A stretch of 34,676 nt of DNA from positions 1-34,676 of the IMG/VR virus record IMGVR_UViG_3300012988_000029; one strand, 5' to 3'. The notes under the pieces were generated by a model that was not told the DNA's origin, searched no databases, and worked only from the letters and a program-made list of their open reading frames with translations. The stretch comes from a virus. Positions 9,574 through 20,100 of this stretch are shown in pieces. The position numbers were made by a program, and so were the translations under genes. Numbering within the stretch: the stretch's first letter is position 1; the number at the start of each line of letters is the position of its first letter.

Positions 9574-12215
9574 TATTTAAAGGTTTTTATTGCTTCCTCA
9601 ACTGCTTGAGGATTTATATTAGTTAGAATATTTGCTACACCAGCTTCACTTGTATAGCCTCCTTCATTAATTATACCAGCTTTCCAGCTATTAGAAGAAG
9701 GATCTTTTACATATAATATTACATCATATTTATCCGTGTCAGAGTTACCTGTATTTCTAGGACTTCCTTGTATATCTATTCTAGTAGTAGATGCATAGGG
9801 ACTATCTTTTAACCCCCCTAACATATATCCACTAAAATAAGCATTTACAGCAGCAGAGGGATTATTGGCTCCATCCACTCTTATATTTGCAGAATTAGTT
9901 GTAAATCCAGGGGAATGTCTTATCATATCTACAATCCCTGATACAGGACTAGATTTACCTGCATCTGGGAAAAACTTTCTAAGTTCATCAGAACTAACAG
10001 GTATTAATTGTTTATCACCTTTCTGTCCAAATAGAACTACTTGCCCACTACCATCTTGTTTCTTTTCTATAACAGCTTGTGTACCTTTAGCATATTTTCC
10101 ATTGATAATATCAGCTACAGTGGCAGGATCATAGTTACCTTTCTTTTCTGTATCTAATGCACCAAGTTCTGCAAATTGAGATTGTTTAGTAGTTAAAAGA
10201 GCATTAATTCTCTCTTTATCCACATCATTCTCAAGATTAATAGGTGCTCTTTGTACCTGATATTTAGGACTAAATTTAGATATATAATCAGATTCAAATT
10301 TACTTTGTCCTTCCCTTATATTCCCAGATACTTGTTCTGCATTAATTAAACTATTCCCAACTTCTTTATTTCCGTTCAAATAAGATTGAATTAGAGGAAA
10401 ATATTTACCCCCTTCGTATTTGGAAATATGGTCTACTAAAGCTTCTCTATTTAAAACAGGACCTTGAGTACCTCCGCCAGCACCTCCAAAATACTTAATT
10501 TCATAAAACTTTTGTATCTCTTTATTTGCATTATATATGTCTTCTGGAGAGTAAGAAACTCCTCCTAAATTAATACCTTTAATTTTAGAATTAATTTCAT
10601 TTTTTCCATGTTCCTGTAAGAATTCTTCAGATTTCTTCTTCGTAGAATTTATAAGATTAAGATGTGAAGTGAGATCATTTTCTAGCACTCTATAATGCTC
10701 AAGATATTCTATTTGATCACTAGTTAGGTTTTTCTTAGGATTTTCTCTATATTCAGAAACAAGTTTTCCCATTGCTTTCAATTTATCTTCTCCTGTCATG
10801 GAAGGATTAGATTCTTTAGGGAATAGAATATTAGCATATTCTGCACCAAGGGCATTAAAATTATCTATGGACGAATTAAAGTCTTTCTGTAAAGTGTTGA
10901 TTGTTGGAGCTGATTCTCCTGTAGCTAATGCTCCAGAAGTAACATAATCTTGACCTCCTTTATATTTCTTAGCAAACTCTTGTTGCTTTAATCCTAATTC
11001 TTGATACTTTAACTGTTGTTCCTGAGCAAACCTAATATTACGATTGTTTTCTTCTAAGTATTTAAATTGTAGATCTTTTCTCTTCATATCAGCTTGGAAA
11101 TAAGGGTTTTCCTTATAAGCTTGTTCATAACTTTGATATGCCAAATCTTTTGCTAAATTAGTAAGATATTTTTGTGTATATAATTTGTATTTGAAATCAT
11201 CTATCCTTTTTCCTGAGGATAGTTGATCTAGTTGTCCCTGCATAGCTCTATCTAAAGAACCATCTTTAAGAGTTGTATTTACAACAGATAATTGAGCTTG
11301 AATAACCGATTTCTCTGTACTAGAAAGATTAGGGTTTTTAAGAGATACAGAAAGATTTACCATCTTATCTGAAAGAGTCTTTTTAGTATCATTATATCCA
11401 TTAATAATATCTCTTTTAAATAACTCTGGACCAGCATTTCTATAATGATACCATGAATCTATTCCTAGTTGTCTTTGATCATTTTCATTAAGGCTGTCAT
11501 AGAAATTAGCTAATATTTTCTCAGCGGGTTTACCTTTTGTTTTAATAGACAACATAGCACCATCTATTTGCTTTTCCCCCTTAGTAGGATTTAAAGAAGA
11601 ATTTCCACTATTATCAAAATATAGAACATTCCCTTGATCATCTCTTATAAATGGAACTTCTATAGATTTATCAATTTCATGTACTTTGTCAGCAACTTCT
11701 CTTAACTTCTTGTCAATATCTGTATATTCTACATATTCTCCATTAAATGAGGTTTCAGGGTTTTTATCATTAATCCATTCTCCTACTTGTTTATTAAAGA
11801 AAGCTTCATTTTGCACAGAAGATTTTCCTGAACGTTTAGCTGATTCTAGATTAGCTTGTTGATTCTTTACTCTTTGTGTAGAAATTACAGCATTCTGTAT
11901 AATAGGATCTTTAACTATTTGATTAGCCATTCCCCCTACAGAATTGACTAGTTGGAAATTAGAGAAATCTCCTGCTGCCACTTTCTTTAAATTACTACCT
12001 AATTCATTGAGTTTAGATTGTAAATATTCCTTATGAATGGGCTTAATTACATCCATTCCAGCAATATTGTCAATTTGTGATTGAATTTTCTGTACCCCTT
12101 GATCGTACTGTTGCTGTTTTATTCTACCAACTTCCACCATTGCCTCAACAGGTAATTGTTGCCTATAAGGAGTATAAGAGGTTAGTTGTGGGTTAATGTC
12201 TGTAAAGCTTGCCAT
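9573..12215 (-). CDS. Virion cargo/ejection protein of crAss-like phage (880 aa)
   Basis: This 880-residue protein starts with a segment I recognise from large virion proteins of crAss-like and related Bacteroidota podoviruses: YTPYRQQLPVEAMVEVG, a helical run, then NIAGMDVIKP, KLNELGSNLKKVAAGDFSNF and QLVNSVGGMA, all within the first 115 residues. The middle (about 370-420) is rich in Gln, Lys and Glu and probably coiled coil. No enzyme motif, signal peptide or membrane segment is seen. It lies directly upstream of the giant polymerase gene and overlaps it by one base, so the two are probably translated together. A Bacteroidota-type promoter lies just before its start. The likely role is a protein packaged in the capsid or tail barrel and ejected with the polymerase. 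The family match is from memory of conserved motifs; the function is inferred. Confidence 0.8.
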   Translation of the reverse strand: MASFTDINPQLTSYTPYRQQLPVEAMVEVGRIKQQQYDQGVQKIQSQIDNIAGMDVIKPIHKEYLQSKLNELGSNLKKVAAGDFSNFQLVNSVGGMANQIVKDPIIQNAVISTQRVKNQQANLESAKRSGKSSVQNEAFFNKQVGEWINDKNPETSFNGEYVEYTDIDKKLREVADKVHEIDKSIEVPFIRDDQGNVLYFDNSGNSSLNPTKGEKQIDGAMLSIKTKGKPAEKILANFYDSLNENDQRQLGIDSWYHYRNAGPELFKRDIINGYNDTKKTLSDKMVNLSVSLKNPNLSSTEKSVIQAQLSVVNTTLKDGSLDRAMQGQLDQLSSGKRIDDFKYKLYTQKYLTNLAKDLAYQSYEQAYKENPYFQADMKRKDLQFKYLEENNRNIRFAQEQQLKYQELGLKQQEFAKKYKGGQDYVTSGALATGESAPTINTLQKDFNSSIDNFNALGAEYANILFPKESNPSMTGEDKLKAMGKLVSEYRENPKKNLTSDQIEYLEHYRVLENDLTSHLNLINSTKKKSEEFLQEHGKNEINSKIKGINLGGVSYSPEDIYNANKEIQKFYEIKYFGGAGGGTQGPVLNREALVDHISKYEGGKYFPLIQSYLNGNKEVGNSLINAEQVSGNIREGQSKFESDYISKFSPKYQVQRAPINLENDVDKERINALLTTKQSQFAELGALDTEKKGNYDPATVADIINGKYAKGTQAVIEKKQDGSGQVVLFGQKGDKQLIPVSSDELRKFFPDAGKSSPVSGIVDMIRHSPGFTTNSANIRVDGANNPSAAVNAYFSGYMLGGLKDSPYASTTRIDIQGSPRNTGNSDTDKYDVILYVKDPSSNSWKAGIINEGGYTSEAGVANILTNINPQAVEEAIKTFK

Positions 12216-12230
12216 TTATAAAAGAATTAA

Positions 12231-12262
12231 CAAATTTAATGTAAGTGATTATATTTACCAAA
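12231..12262 (-). promoter_or_regulatory. Bacteroidota-type promoter for the cargo-polymerase cassette
   Basis: On the minus strand TTTG (12262-12259) is followed after exactly 20 bases by TAAATTTG (12238-12231). This fits the Bacteroides primary-sigma consensus, -33 TTTG and -7 TAnnTTTG spaced 19-21 bp. The implied start would be about 12 bases before the ATG at 12215, a very short leader. It lies in one of the few intergenic gaps of this block. AT-rich DNA raises the chance of a random match, but here it sits directly in front of a gene. A host-type promoter would let the 880-residue protein and the virion polymerase be transcribed by host polymerase independently of the upstream genes. Confidence 0.55.
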
Positions 12263-12290
12263 TATTCTAATTAAAATTAGTAATTTGGTA
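12256..12290. repeat. AT-rich inverted repeat overlapping the -33 box
   Basis: TACCAAAT (12256-12263) pairs with ATTTGGTA (12283-12290), and inside it CTAATT (12267-12272) pairs with AATTAG (12275-12280). The result is an 8 bp plus 6 bp stem with a two-base loop. It falls in the 87-base gap after the 1332-residue gene. No T-run follows it on the minus strand, so a classical terminator is unlikely. Its left arm contains the TTTG of the promoter candidate. It may be an operator-like dyad or a hairpin protecting the upstream mRNA end; the sequence does not decide. Confidence 0.55.
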
Positions 12291-12302
12291 TAATTGTTTA
12301 AG

Positions 12303-15300
12303 TTAGAAAGATTTGAGAGCTTTCACAATAGTTCCATTTAAAGCCTTCTTTTTAGCATCTTTCACCTTATATCCAGTGGTATTTCCGTCTTTGTCATATA
12401 TGGGAAGAAGCTCATTTCCTTTATTATCTTGAGGGATGTAATTTGAATTACCTTGTCCTGGGATATTAAATTGAGCAGGAGCATTTAAATTATATGCTCT
12501 TCCTTGATTATCATATCTGTAATTGTAAAGATTCTCATATACACCTAATGTTCTATTTTCAAGCTTATTTTGTTGTATTTTATCTGCAATTGAGCTAAGA
12601 GCGGATTGAGCAATAGCTTTAGTATTAGATTTAGCTGTAGCCTGTCTAACATATTGTTGATCCAAAATAGCAAGATTCTTTAATTGAGCATCATTTAGAA
12701 TATCTCTATTTTTAGAGTAAACTTGTGCTTTTTCAGCTTGATTAGCCCTAAATTGATTACCTAATACACCAGAATTGGCAGCATATTTCTGTGCTGCTAA
12801 AGAAGCCTGAGCTGCTGGACTATAACCTGTTTGTCTCTGAATAGCATTAAAATCAGATTGATTAGCATTCAATTGATCTTGAAGAGATATATCATAAGGT
12901 TGATCTAACTGAGGGTGGTATAACTGTGCTTGTACAGGATCTAATTGATTTGAAGAAATAGCAAACATTTCACCTGCTAATTGATTAGGATCTAGCCCAA
13001 TTTGATTAGTAGATCTAAAATAAGGCCATAGTTGACCAATTGTATTTAGTACATTAGGATTGTATCCTTTCCCTCTGGACACAAATGACTCCTCAGGAGG
13101 GAATGATTGAATATTTGGGCCACCTGATATTCCTGGTATAGGAGCTAATTGTGGGCCTGGAATATCTAAATTTGGTTCATTTCTTATGCCAACATATTCT
13201 CTATCTGAAGATTGTGTAGGTTTACCTATCTCCAATCTTATTGGTTTTCCTTTATAATTAGCTACTCCTCCTGGGTTTTTCTTATATTCCTTACCGAACC
13301 ACTTATTGAAATCTTCACTACCTGAAGAAGAATTGACTTCTTTAGTGCTAGGGGTATCCTTAAATAATACTTTCTTAGAAGCATTGAGAGGTTTGTACCC
13401 TTTAGATATTAAACTGTCTACGTCTTCTGGACTGAAGAAATTTTTAATCTTTCCATACAAGTCTAAATCAGCACCTGCTTGAGCATAGTTTCCTCCCATT
13501 TTAGCTTTCTTTATCTTTCCTTTAGAAAGAGCTTCTGAATCGATATTATGTTCTTTAGCTGATTCTAGAATAGCATTTTGTACTATAGATGCTGTTTGTT
13601 TCTTTTGAGCAATATCTTTAAGTTTCATATTTCCTCCTTCTATAAGAGCTTTTCCTGAGTTCATTTTAAGCAAATCAAAAGCATTATTATCATCTGTACT
13701 ATTTACTAATTTTGTTCCTTTGCTAACAATTTTATTTTGCTTAGCTTCTAGTTCACTTAAATCTGAAATATAGTTTTTGAACTTCTTGTTTTTAGCATTC
13801 TTATCTCCAATTTCCTTAACTCCATAAGGAGGAATTGTCATATTTCCAAATACAACAAGGTTATCTTGACCTGTTCCCCCATCTTGTAGTTTTACAGCAG
13901 GTTCTCCTCTCTCTACTTCTACAGGATTATTACCATAAGTTACACCTATTCCAGAGTTTCCTTTTCCATCTGATTCAGCATGAGATTGTCCTTTGAACAT
14001 AACAGTTTCTCCTTGATCTGGAAGATAAGGATTATGTGACATTGTTTCAGCTTTTCCTCCCCAATGAGTTTTTAATTCTCCACCTAGAGCATAAGTTTCT
14101 AATGCTTCCCTACTAGGAGCAATATAATTTAAATCACTAATATGACCACCTGCTCTAAGAGTATTCATCATAGGATCAGGCTTTAATAGGTCTTTTACAG
14201 AATATTCTCCAAATTTAGTGATTACTTGAGGTTGCCAATTATGACTAACCCATCCCCCTTCTTCCATAAAAGAAGAATTCTGAGTTTGTACATTCTGTAC
14301 TCCTTCTTGTAAAGCGGCTCTTTGTAAATTAGCTTGTCCTTGTTGATTATATTTCTTTATCTTCTTAGCTTTAGTATCAAGAAGTTCTCCAGCAAAAGAT
14401 CCTATACCTTTCCCTATAATTCCTCCAATTCCGGGGAGTAATAAATTACCCGCTGTTTCTCCTATAGTTCCTCCTATTTGTCCACCAGCATTAGGATAAC
14501 CACCAGTTCCTTGTATAAATGAACCTAATGAACTACCTATATTACCAGCTTGATAAGCCATTAAATCACCCCCTACTTGAAATTGCTTTACTTTATTACT
14601 ATCATCCAATGGCTCATACCCCATATCTGTATATATTGTATTAGGAGCATATGTATTTTGTATCTCTCCTCCATTAGCTAAATAATTAGTACCAACTCCT
14701 TGTGAAGGAAACATTTGGTTTGGTTGGATAGCTATATCCTCAGGTCTGGTATATTTACGTTTAACTTTCTCAGGTCTTGTACTGGCAGCATTAGCTACGA
14801 CATTACTTAATTCTGCGAATTGATGAGCTTGTTGTTCTTGTTTTTTCTCCTGTCCTAACATTTTGAAACCTGAAATTAAACCTCCAGCTATATTCAATCC
14901 TCCTTGTAATCCTCCTATTTTGTCACCTATTCCTCCAAGAAAAGATTGACTACCTTGTGATTGTCCACTTAAATCTAATTGAGGAGGAGCATAATTTCCA
15001 TAACCTTGAAGCTTAGGAGATTGTCCTAGATTTAAAGATTGATAACCTCCCCCCTGCGAAGGAGAGTTAAAAGGTTGTGTATTATATTGATCAAGATTTA
15101 AACCATCTTGAGCATGATGAAAACCATGATGTTTTTTAAAAGTTTTAGCAAGAGCCCTTCTTTTTGGAGTACATGTAGATTTTGTCATAGGAGTACAATA
15201 TCCTTTATGTTTTGGATTTATTGCTTTTTGTATCCATTTACCATCTTTAGCTTTCTCCATATTATAATTTGTAAAATTGGTTAATTCATCAAGATTAGTT

Positions 15301-16301
15301 AATTGTCCTTGATTTTGTACATCTCCTCCAGATGCCATTATAGGGTATTCTGTTACAGAACTACCATTGTATGCATATTCTCCTCCTGGTTGCATTAATT
15401 GCTGATGACCAGTATCACTTATTCCTAATACAGGATAATTTACACCCTGCATTGTTATTCTATTTGAATCTATTTTAGTCACCTTTCCTGGGTGATTATA
15501 TTGTCCTTTATTATCGTTAATAGGCTTTTCTTGTTGGAAATAATCCAACATTCCATTATTTACCTTTTGATAATCATGAGGATATTTTTCTAATAATAAA
15601 CTTCTTACACTATCTCTTTTTGCATTTCTAGCTTTTAAAGCTTTCGTATCAAATAAATTACCCCCAGATTGTAATTCCATTCCATCCATATGTCTGGTCT
15701 TTTTTATACCAGAAAAGGACTCTGAAATACTTGTATTTGGCGTTGCAAATTTTCTATTATATAAAATATTAGGATCTTCCTGTCCTGGTCCAGTAGTTAT
15801 ATAACCAATATCATTAGGTTGAGAACCTTTAGGTATAGGAGTTCCGTATAATTTCTTTTGTGCATCAAAAGGCATTCTATACATAGTTCCCCTAGAAAGA
15901 GTATCAGAAGAGGTTAATCCTTGTTTTTTCCAACTTTCTACAGGAAATAAATTAGTTCCCATTTGAGCAGAAGCTTTTGTTTTCTTAGCATACTTTCCAT
16001 TAGAAGGTGCTCCTTGTCTAGCATACATAAATCCTGTAGCTCCTGGAAGACTTCCTCCTATTTGCATTGTTCCTCCCCATGCTCCATTATATGCTCTTCC
16101 TCCTTTATCATATCCCTGTCCTACAAAATTAGGAGGCAAGGATACATTACTATCATTATAATTAGGAAGACTCATTCCTATATGAGCATTTGATAAATAT
16201 CCAAAATATTTACGTTGTTTATCTGTAAGAGGTTTTCCATGAGGAGGATTATGTAGCATTTCTCTTGCTTTTTCTGGAGATATTTTATTTTTCTTTGCCA
16301 T
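12303..16301 (-). CDS. Large virion cargo protein of crAss-like phage (1332 aa)
   Basis: The N-terminus (KISPEKAREMLHNPPHGKPL, then TDKQRKYFGYLSNA) is the start I know from crAss-like cargo proteins encoded just after the muzzle. Around residues 755-815 is GQSHAESDGKGNSGIGVTYG followed by VEVERGEP, a version of the 'SHExGGI...VEVEGGE' motif recurring in these phage proteins. Two glycine-zipper stretches (about 453-480 and 587-635) are hydrophobic enough to touch membranes. The C-terminal part (about 1120-1260) with LDPNQLAGEMFAISSNQLDP and LNANQSDFNAIQRQTGYSP is Gln/Asn/Ala-rich, probably helical, and conserved in this family. No catalytic residues are evident. The start is one base past the end of the upstream muzzle-tail gene (TAA T ATG). 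It is probably packaged and released on infection; this role is inferred from family and position. Confidence 0.8.
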   Translation of the reverse strand: MAKKNKISPEKAREMLHNPPHGKPLTDKQRKYFGYLSNAHIGMSLPNYNDSNVSLPPNFVGQGYDKGGRAYNGAWGGTMQIGGSLPGATGFMYARQGAPSNGKYAKKTKASAQMGTNLFPVESWKKQGLTSSDTLSRGTMYRMPFDAQKKLYGTPIPKGSQPNDIGYITTGPGQEDPNILYNRKFATPNTSISESFSGIKKTRHMDGMELQSGGNLFDTKALKARNAKRDSVRSLLLEKYPHDYQKVNNGMLDYFQQEKPINDNKGQYNHPGKVTKIDSNRITMQGVNYPVLGISDTGHQQLMQPGGEYAYNGSSVTEYPIMASGGDVQNQGQLTNLDELTNFTNYNMEKAKDGKWIQKAINPKHKGYCTPMTKSTCTPKRRALAKTFKKHHGFHHAQDGLNLDQYNTQPFNSPSQGGGYQSLNLGQSPKLQGYGNYAPPQLDLSGQSQGSQSFLGGIGDKIGGLQGGLNIAGGLISGFKMLGQEKKQEQQAHQFAELSNVVANAASTRPEKVKRKYTRPEDIAIQPNQMFPSQGVGTNYLANGGEIQNTYAPNTIYTDMGYEPLDDSNKVKQFQVGGDLMAYQAGNIGSSLGSFIQGTGGYPNAGGQIGGTIGETAGNLLLPGIGGIIGKGIGSFAGELLDTKAKKIKKYNQQGQANLQRAALQEGVQNVQTQNSSFMEEGGWVSHNWQPQVITKFGEYSVKDLLKPDPMMNTLRAGGHISDLNYIAPSREALETYALGGELKTHWGGKAETMSHNPYLPDQGETVMFKGQSHAESDGKGNSGIGVTYGNNPVEVERGEPAVKLQDGGTGQDNLVVFGNMTIPPYGVKEIGDKNAKNKKFKNYISDLSELEAKQNKIVSKGTKLVNSTDDNNAFDLLKMNSGKALIEGGNMKLKDIAQKKQTASIVQNAILESAKEHNIDSEALSKGKIKKAKMGGNYAQAGADLDLYGKIKNFFSPEDVDSLISKGYKPLNASKKVLFKDTPSTKEVNSSSGSEDFNKWFGKEYKKNPGGVANYKGKPIRLEIGKPTQSSDREYVGIRNEPNLDIPGPQLAPIPGISGGPNIQSFPPEESFVSRGKGYNPNVLNTIGQLWPYFRSTNQIGLDPNQLAGEMFAISSNQLDPVQAQLYHPQLDQPYDISLQDQLNANQSDFNAIQRQTGYSPAAQASLAAQKYAANSGVLGNQFRANQAEKAQVYSKNRDILNDAQLKNLAILDQQYVRQATAKSNTKAIAQSALSSIADKIQQNKLENRTLGVYENLYNYRYDNQGRAYNLNAPAQFNIPGQGNSNYIPQDNKGNELLPIYDKDGNTTGYKVKDAKKKALNGTIVKALKSF

Positions 16302-16302
16302 A

Positions 16303-17175
16303 TTATAAATAGCTTATTTGTGATGGAGATATTAAGAATTGACTAACTAAATGTATATCTGATCTTGAGTCTAATACATGTCTGACTTTCAAGTCCTTGG
16401 CTCTTATTGTATCTTTTTTAAATGACCTCGTACTGTAGTCCATATTATCCTGATTTACTTCTTTATCAATAGATAGAGAACTACAAGAAGTTATAAATAA
16501 AGGAGTTGTTTTATCTTTAACTAAAGACCAGAAAGTGTTATATTGATAGAAATTGTCCCTTTTTGAGAATAATATAGTTTTACTATCAATATTGTATTTA
16601 GGATAGGAAACGTATTTAAATAAATTATTAACAGGTTTAGGTACTAAATTTAATATTCCTGAAGACTGTTGATCATTATAAAGAATTGCCTTGTTAAAAT
16701 AATCATTGTCTGTTTCTATCCTTCTGTTAGAGTTAAATATTCCATCATCTGTAGGGAGATATTTATACACCTTTGTATAATCTTTTATATTTTGTACAAT
16801 TTCGTCATAATATTGATAAGCAAAAGGATACTCTATTATATAAGGAGATATACATCCATAAAAACTATTATATACAGTGGGGTTTGTAAGATGTCTCCAT
16901 AAAGATCCAGTATTCTTAAGTTGAGGAGTAATACTAGCTATCTCAACTGCATTCAGTTGACCAATAGGTATAGTTACAGACTTATTACAACAGTTTATAC
17001 CATTATAATCTATAACTATACTTAGAACAGAATCATTTATAGTAAATGATAATCCTGATATTAAAGATTGTAAAGATACATCTGATGCCAATATGTCTCC
17101 TCTATCATCTTTTATAGTAAAGTTTAATAATTTACTTCCAAACTTCTTTATCTTTATAGTTATAACTTTAGACAT
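16303..17175 (-). CDS. Separately encoded C-terminal part of the tail muzzle (290 aa)
   Basis: From about residue 100 to the end, this protein carries sequence I associate with the C-terminal end of intact crAss-like muzzle proteins: ISPYIIEYPFAYQYYDEIVQ, YLPTDDGIF, NKAILYNDQQSSGILNLVPK, DNFYQYNTFWSLVKD, NMDYSTRSFKKDTIRAKDLK and HLVSQFLISPSQISYL. The first 85 or so residues look like a small beta-rich domain (IKIKKFGSKLLNFTIKDD onward). The ATG lies two bases after the muzzle stop (TAATTATG), so translational coupling is likely. I infer that the ancestral muzzle reading frame is divided here into two chains that assemble together. The alternative is an independent tail protein that merely resembles the muzzle end. 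No frameshift signal is needed, because both genes have proper starts and stops. Confidence 0.7.
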   Translation of the reverse strand: MSKVITIKIKKFGSKLLNFTIKDDRGDILASDVSLQSLISGLSFTINDSVLSIVIDYNGINCCNKSVTIPIGQLNAVEIASITPQLKNTGSLWRHLTNPTVYNSFYGCISPYIIEYPFAYQYYDEIVQNIKDYTKVYKYLPTDDGIFNSNRRIETDNDYFNKAILYNDQQSSGILNLVPKPVNNLFKYVSYPKYNIDSKTILFSKRDNFYQYNTFWSLVKDKTTPLFITSCSSLSIDKEVNQDNMDYSTRSFKKDTIRAKDLKVRHVLDSRSDIHLVSQFLISPSQISYL

Positions 17176-17177
17176 AA

Positions 17178-20100
17178 TTACCCACCGTTAATATTTATTG
17201 ATCCAGATATTGAAAAATGATGTGCTGCCACAGTTGGAATGGTTATTGTTATAACAAGATTAAATCCTCCAGCCCCTGCTACCGTTGCAGGGTATACAAT
17301 TGATGTAGTAGTATCAAGAAACTGAGCACTATTGCTTCCAACTGTTAAAGGTACTCCTGACATATTTCCATCAAAATGGAAACTAAAGTTTGTAATTCCT
17401 GATGCTTGTGATGAACTAGAGGAAGTAACGGTTACAGGAGTTGGTGATATTCCTGGAATAGTTGAAGCTGATAAATTAACATGATTGGTTGAGCCTAAGT
17501 TTATAGTAAATGCATTTCCTCCACTTGTTCCAATTGTAAAAGATCCTGTAAACGTATTGTCAGAAGAAGTAGTAGTAGTAGAACTTGTTGGTGGAGATGT
17601 AGTAGTAGTGGAAGTAGTTGAGGTAGTGGTAGAAGTTGTAGATGTTGTGCTTGTACTAGTTGATGTTGTGCTTGTAGTAGAAGTTGTGCTTGTAGTCGTA
17701 GTAGTAGGAAGAGGCATTTCTTCAAATGCTATGATTTCCAAGTCACATCCATCGTTTATTCCAGAATAGAAGAAATTATTTTCTGCTATATAATAATTAG
17801 GAATATAACTATGAAAACTTATCCAACTTTGTGTATTAATATTATAAGATAGTGTCCAAGATTTATTACAAAAATAGTTACTATCTGTTAAGTCAATTAG
17901 TTGAATTGTAGTTAAAGGATTTCCTTCGGATTGAGGATAAGTATGAATTATATAAAATTCTTTAGTATCAGAATTATATTTAATATCCTTACTTAATGGA
18001 ATATAATCCAATTTAGATATAATAATTCTATCAAATTTACTATCATATACTCCATGTAACCCTGTCCCTGCAAAATTATTATCAATATCTACAGTTGGAA
18101 AATATCTAAGAATTTCAAAGGCTAAGTGATCTGTGAAGAATCTATTTAATCCACTCCCAAATTGGGAAAGATCTTTAACAGAATTTCCTGATATGAGAAA
18201 GACTTGTCCTCTTTTTGCATCCACTGTTATTTGTCCTTGAGGTATTTTTAATAGGAATTTATGTTGACTTCCTACAAATCCCAAATCTGTTTCAGCAAAA
18301 TCAATAGGAGGACTACTTCTAAATAATGTATCATTTCCTAACCATGCAGCTTTAGGATTGGAAGTATCTACTGTCAACAATGTATTATATAATAAACTCT
18401 TATTTTCAAATCTAGCTAATATTGCTTTATTTTCAATTCCATCTAAAGAGGTGAGTTTTCCATAATTTTGAGGGAAATCAAAATAAGAAATTGGTTTGTA
18501 TATTAACCAACTATTTATCTTATTATCTGTAAAACTCTGTTGCGCTTCAGAATATATAGTTCTGAAAGGAAAATGAGTGAAACACAATTGTTCCTCCCAA
18601 TTAATAGGGAGGTGGGAGAAGAAATTTTCTTTATTTTGTTTGGAATATCCTACATTATAATAGTATGTATTATCTTGAGCGATAGGAACAAATGATTCTT
18701 GTACCCAATCATCAGGAATAGATTTAGTTACATGAGGATAAAAATCCCCTTCTCTATTATTAAACGCTTGTCTCAAATCTACATTTATAGAAGATTCGCA
18801 ATAAAATGTAGGAATTCCATATGCAAACATATACATTTTTCCATCATAATATGTTCTAGATGGATTTATTATAGGAGGAGTTGCTGTTGGATCAGGAGCA
18901 GGTAACTGATTATTAGGACAATCTAAATAATGAGCCTTAACTGAAATAAGATTTTTACCATAAGCTGTTCCTAATCCACCTGTATTATAATCATACAATA
19001 CAGACCTTGCAGAATGCCAATATTGAGGATAGGCGACATTACCTATTTCATCATAAAATACATCACTATCATCAGGAGCACCCACTCTATTATCTATAAA
19101 AAAGGGAAGTTTGGTTTTGAAAGAGAACTTACTTATAAATGTATCTCCTCCAAAAATAGTAACTGTTGATAAATTATCACCTAAGAATGATTGGAAGCCT
19201 GTATCAATGGTTTCATAGGAATACATTTGACCCCATTGATTTAAAATAACATCTTTAATAGACCCATAATAAGAAACTACACTAATATCAAATTGATTCT
19301 GAGGAATAGAGCAGTCTTTTTGTGAATTAACAAATCTGGATTTATCTGTTATAGCACTGATGTTTCCAGGTAATATTAATGAAGGAGTTTGACTATCAAA
19401 TGGTAATGGGGACTTTATCTCATTCGTCTTTAAATAAATAGAAGACTCCCTTTGATAGTTATTTACAACTATATTATTATTTTCATTTACACTTTGAACA
19501 GCAGGAATCAAATATTGTACTATATCTAATTCTCTTTGTTTTATACCCAATCCATTATCTACATTTGCCCAATAATTGTAACTTGCTATAGAATTATAAC
19601 TCCATCCATAGTTCTTTCTAGTAATTCCATTTATGTATATAGTAAGATATGCTTGATATGCGGTAAACATTGCTGTAGCATTGAAGGGTGCTGTTATACT
19701 AGCAATATTATAAGATGAGGATAAAGCATCCTCTTGTGCTTCTTTACTTAAAAGTTTATATAAAGCATTTTTCTTAACTTCTACAAAATGTGCTTTTCCT
19801 GCTCCAAATACAACATTTTCTAATTTAAGAATCGTTCCTAAAAATGGTTGTCCGAAAGATGTTTCCGGTGAATTGAATACATATCTATATTTACTATCGT
19901 CTGTATTAAAAGCCGATAGATTATTAGGGTAACATAGAGGATTTTTGAATGTATTTATCTGTGCATAAGTTCCACTATAGGGGAAAGGTACAGTAGGATG
20001 AGTACCTACTTTAACATTTATTGTTTGAGGATTATTCTTATAAACTACTATAGATTGTCCTATATCATTAATATCTGTATATGCAAATACAGTTGCATTA

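Noticed and set aside
12216-12302. Small gene or tRNA in the gap between the two cargo genes
   Set aside because: The 87-base gap has no cloverleaf potential and no reading frame with a start and reasonable length; it is explained by the dyad and promoter.
17173-17180. Programmed frameshift or read-through joining the muzzle and the 290-residue protein
   Set aside because: There is a clean TAA followed by ATG two bases later, and no slippery heptamer with a stem was seen. Coupled reinitiation is simpler.
17485-17769. Plus-strand Val/Glu-rich open frame and a minus-strand Leu/Gln-rich frame (17501-17725)
   Set aside because: Both are other-frame readings of the Thr/Ser triplet repeat in the muzzle gene.
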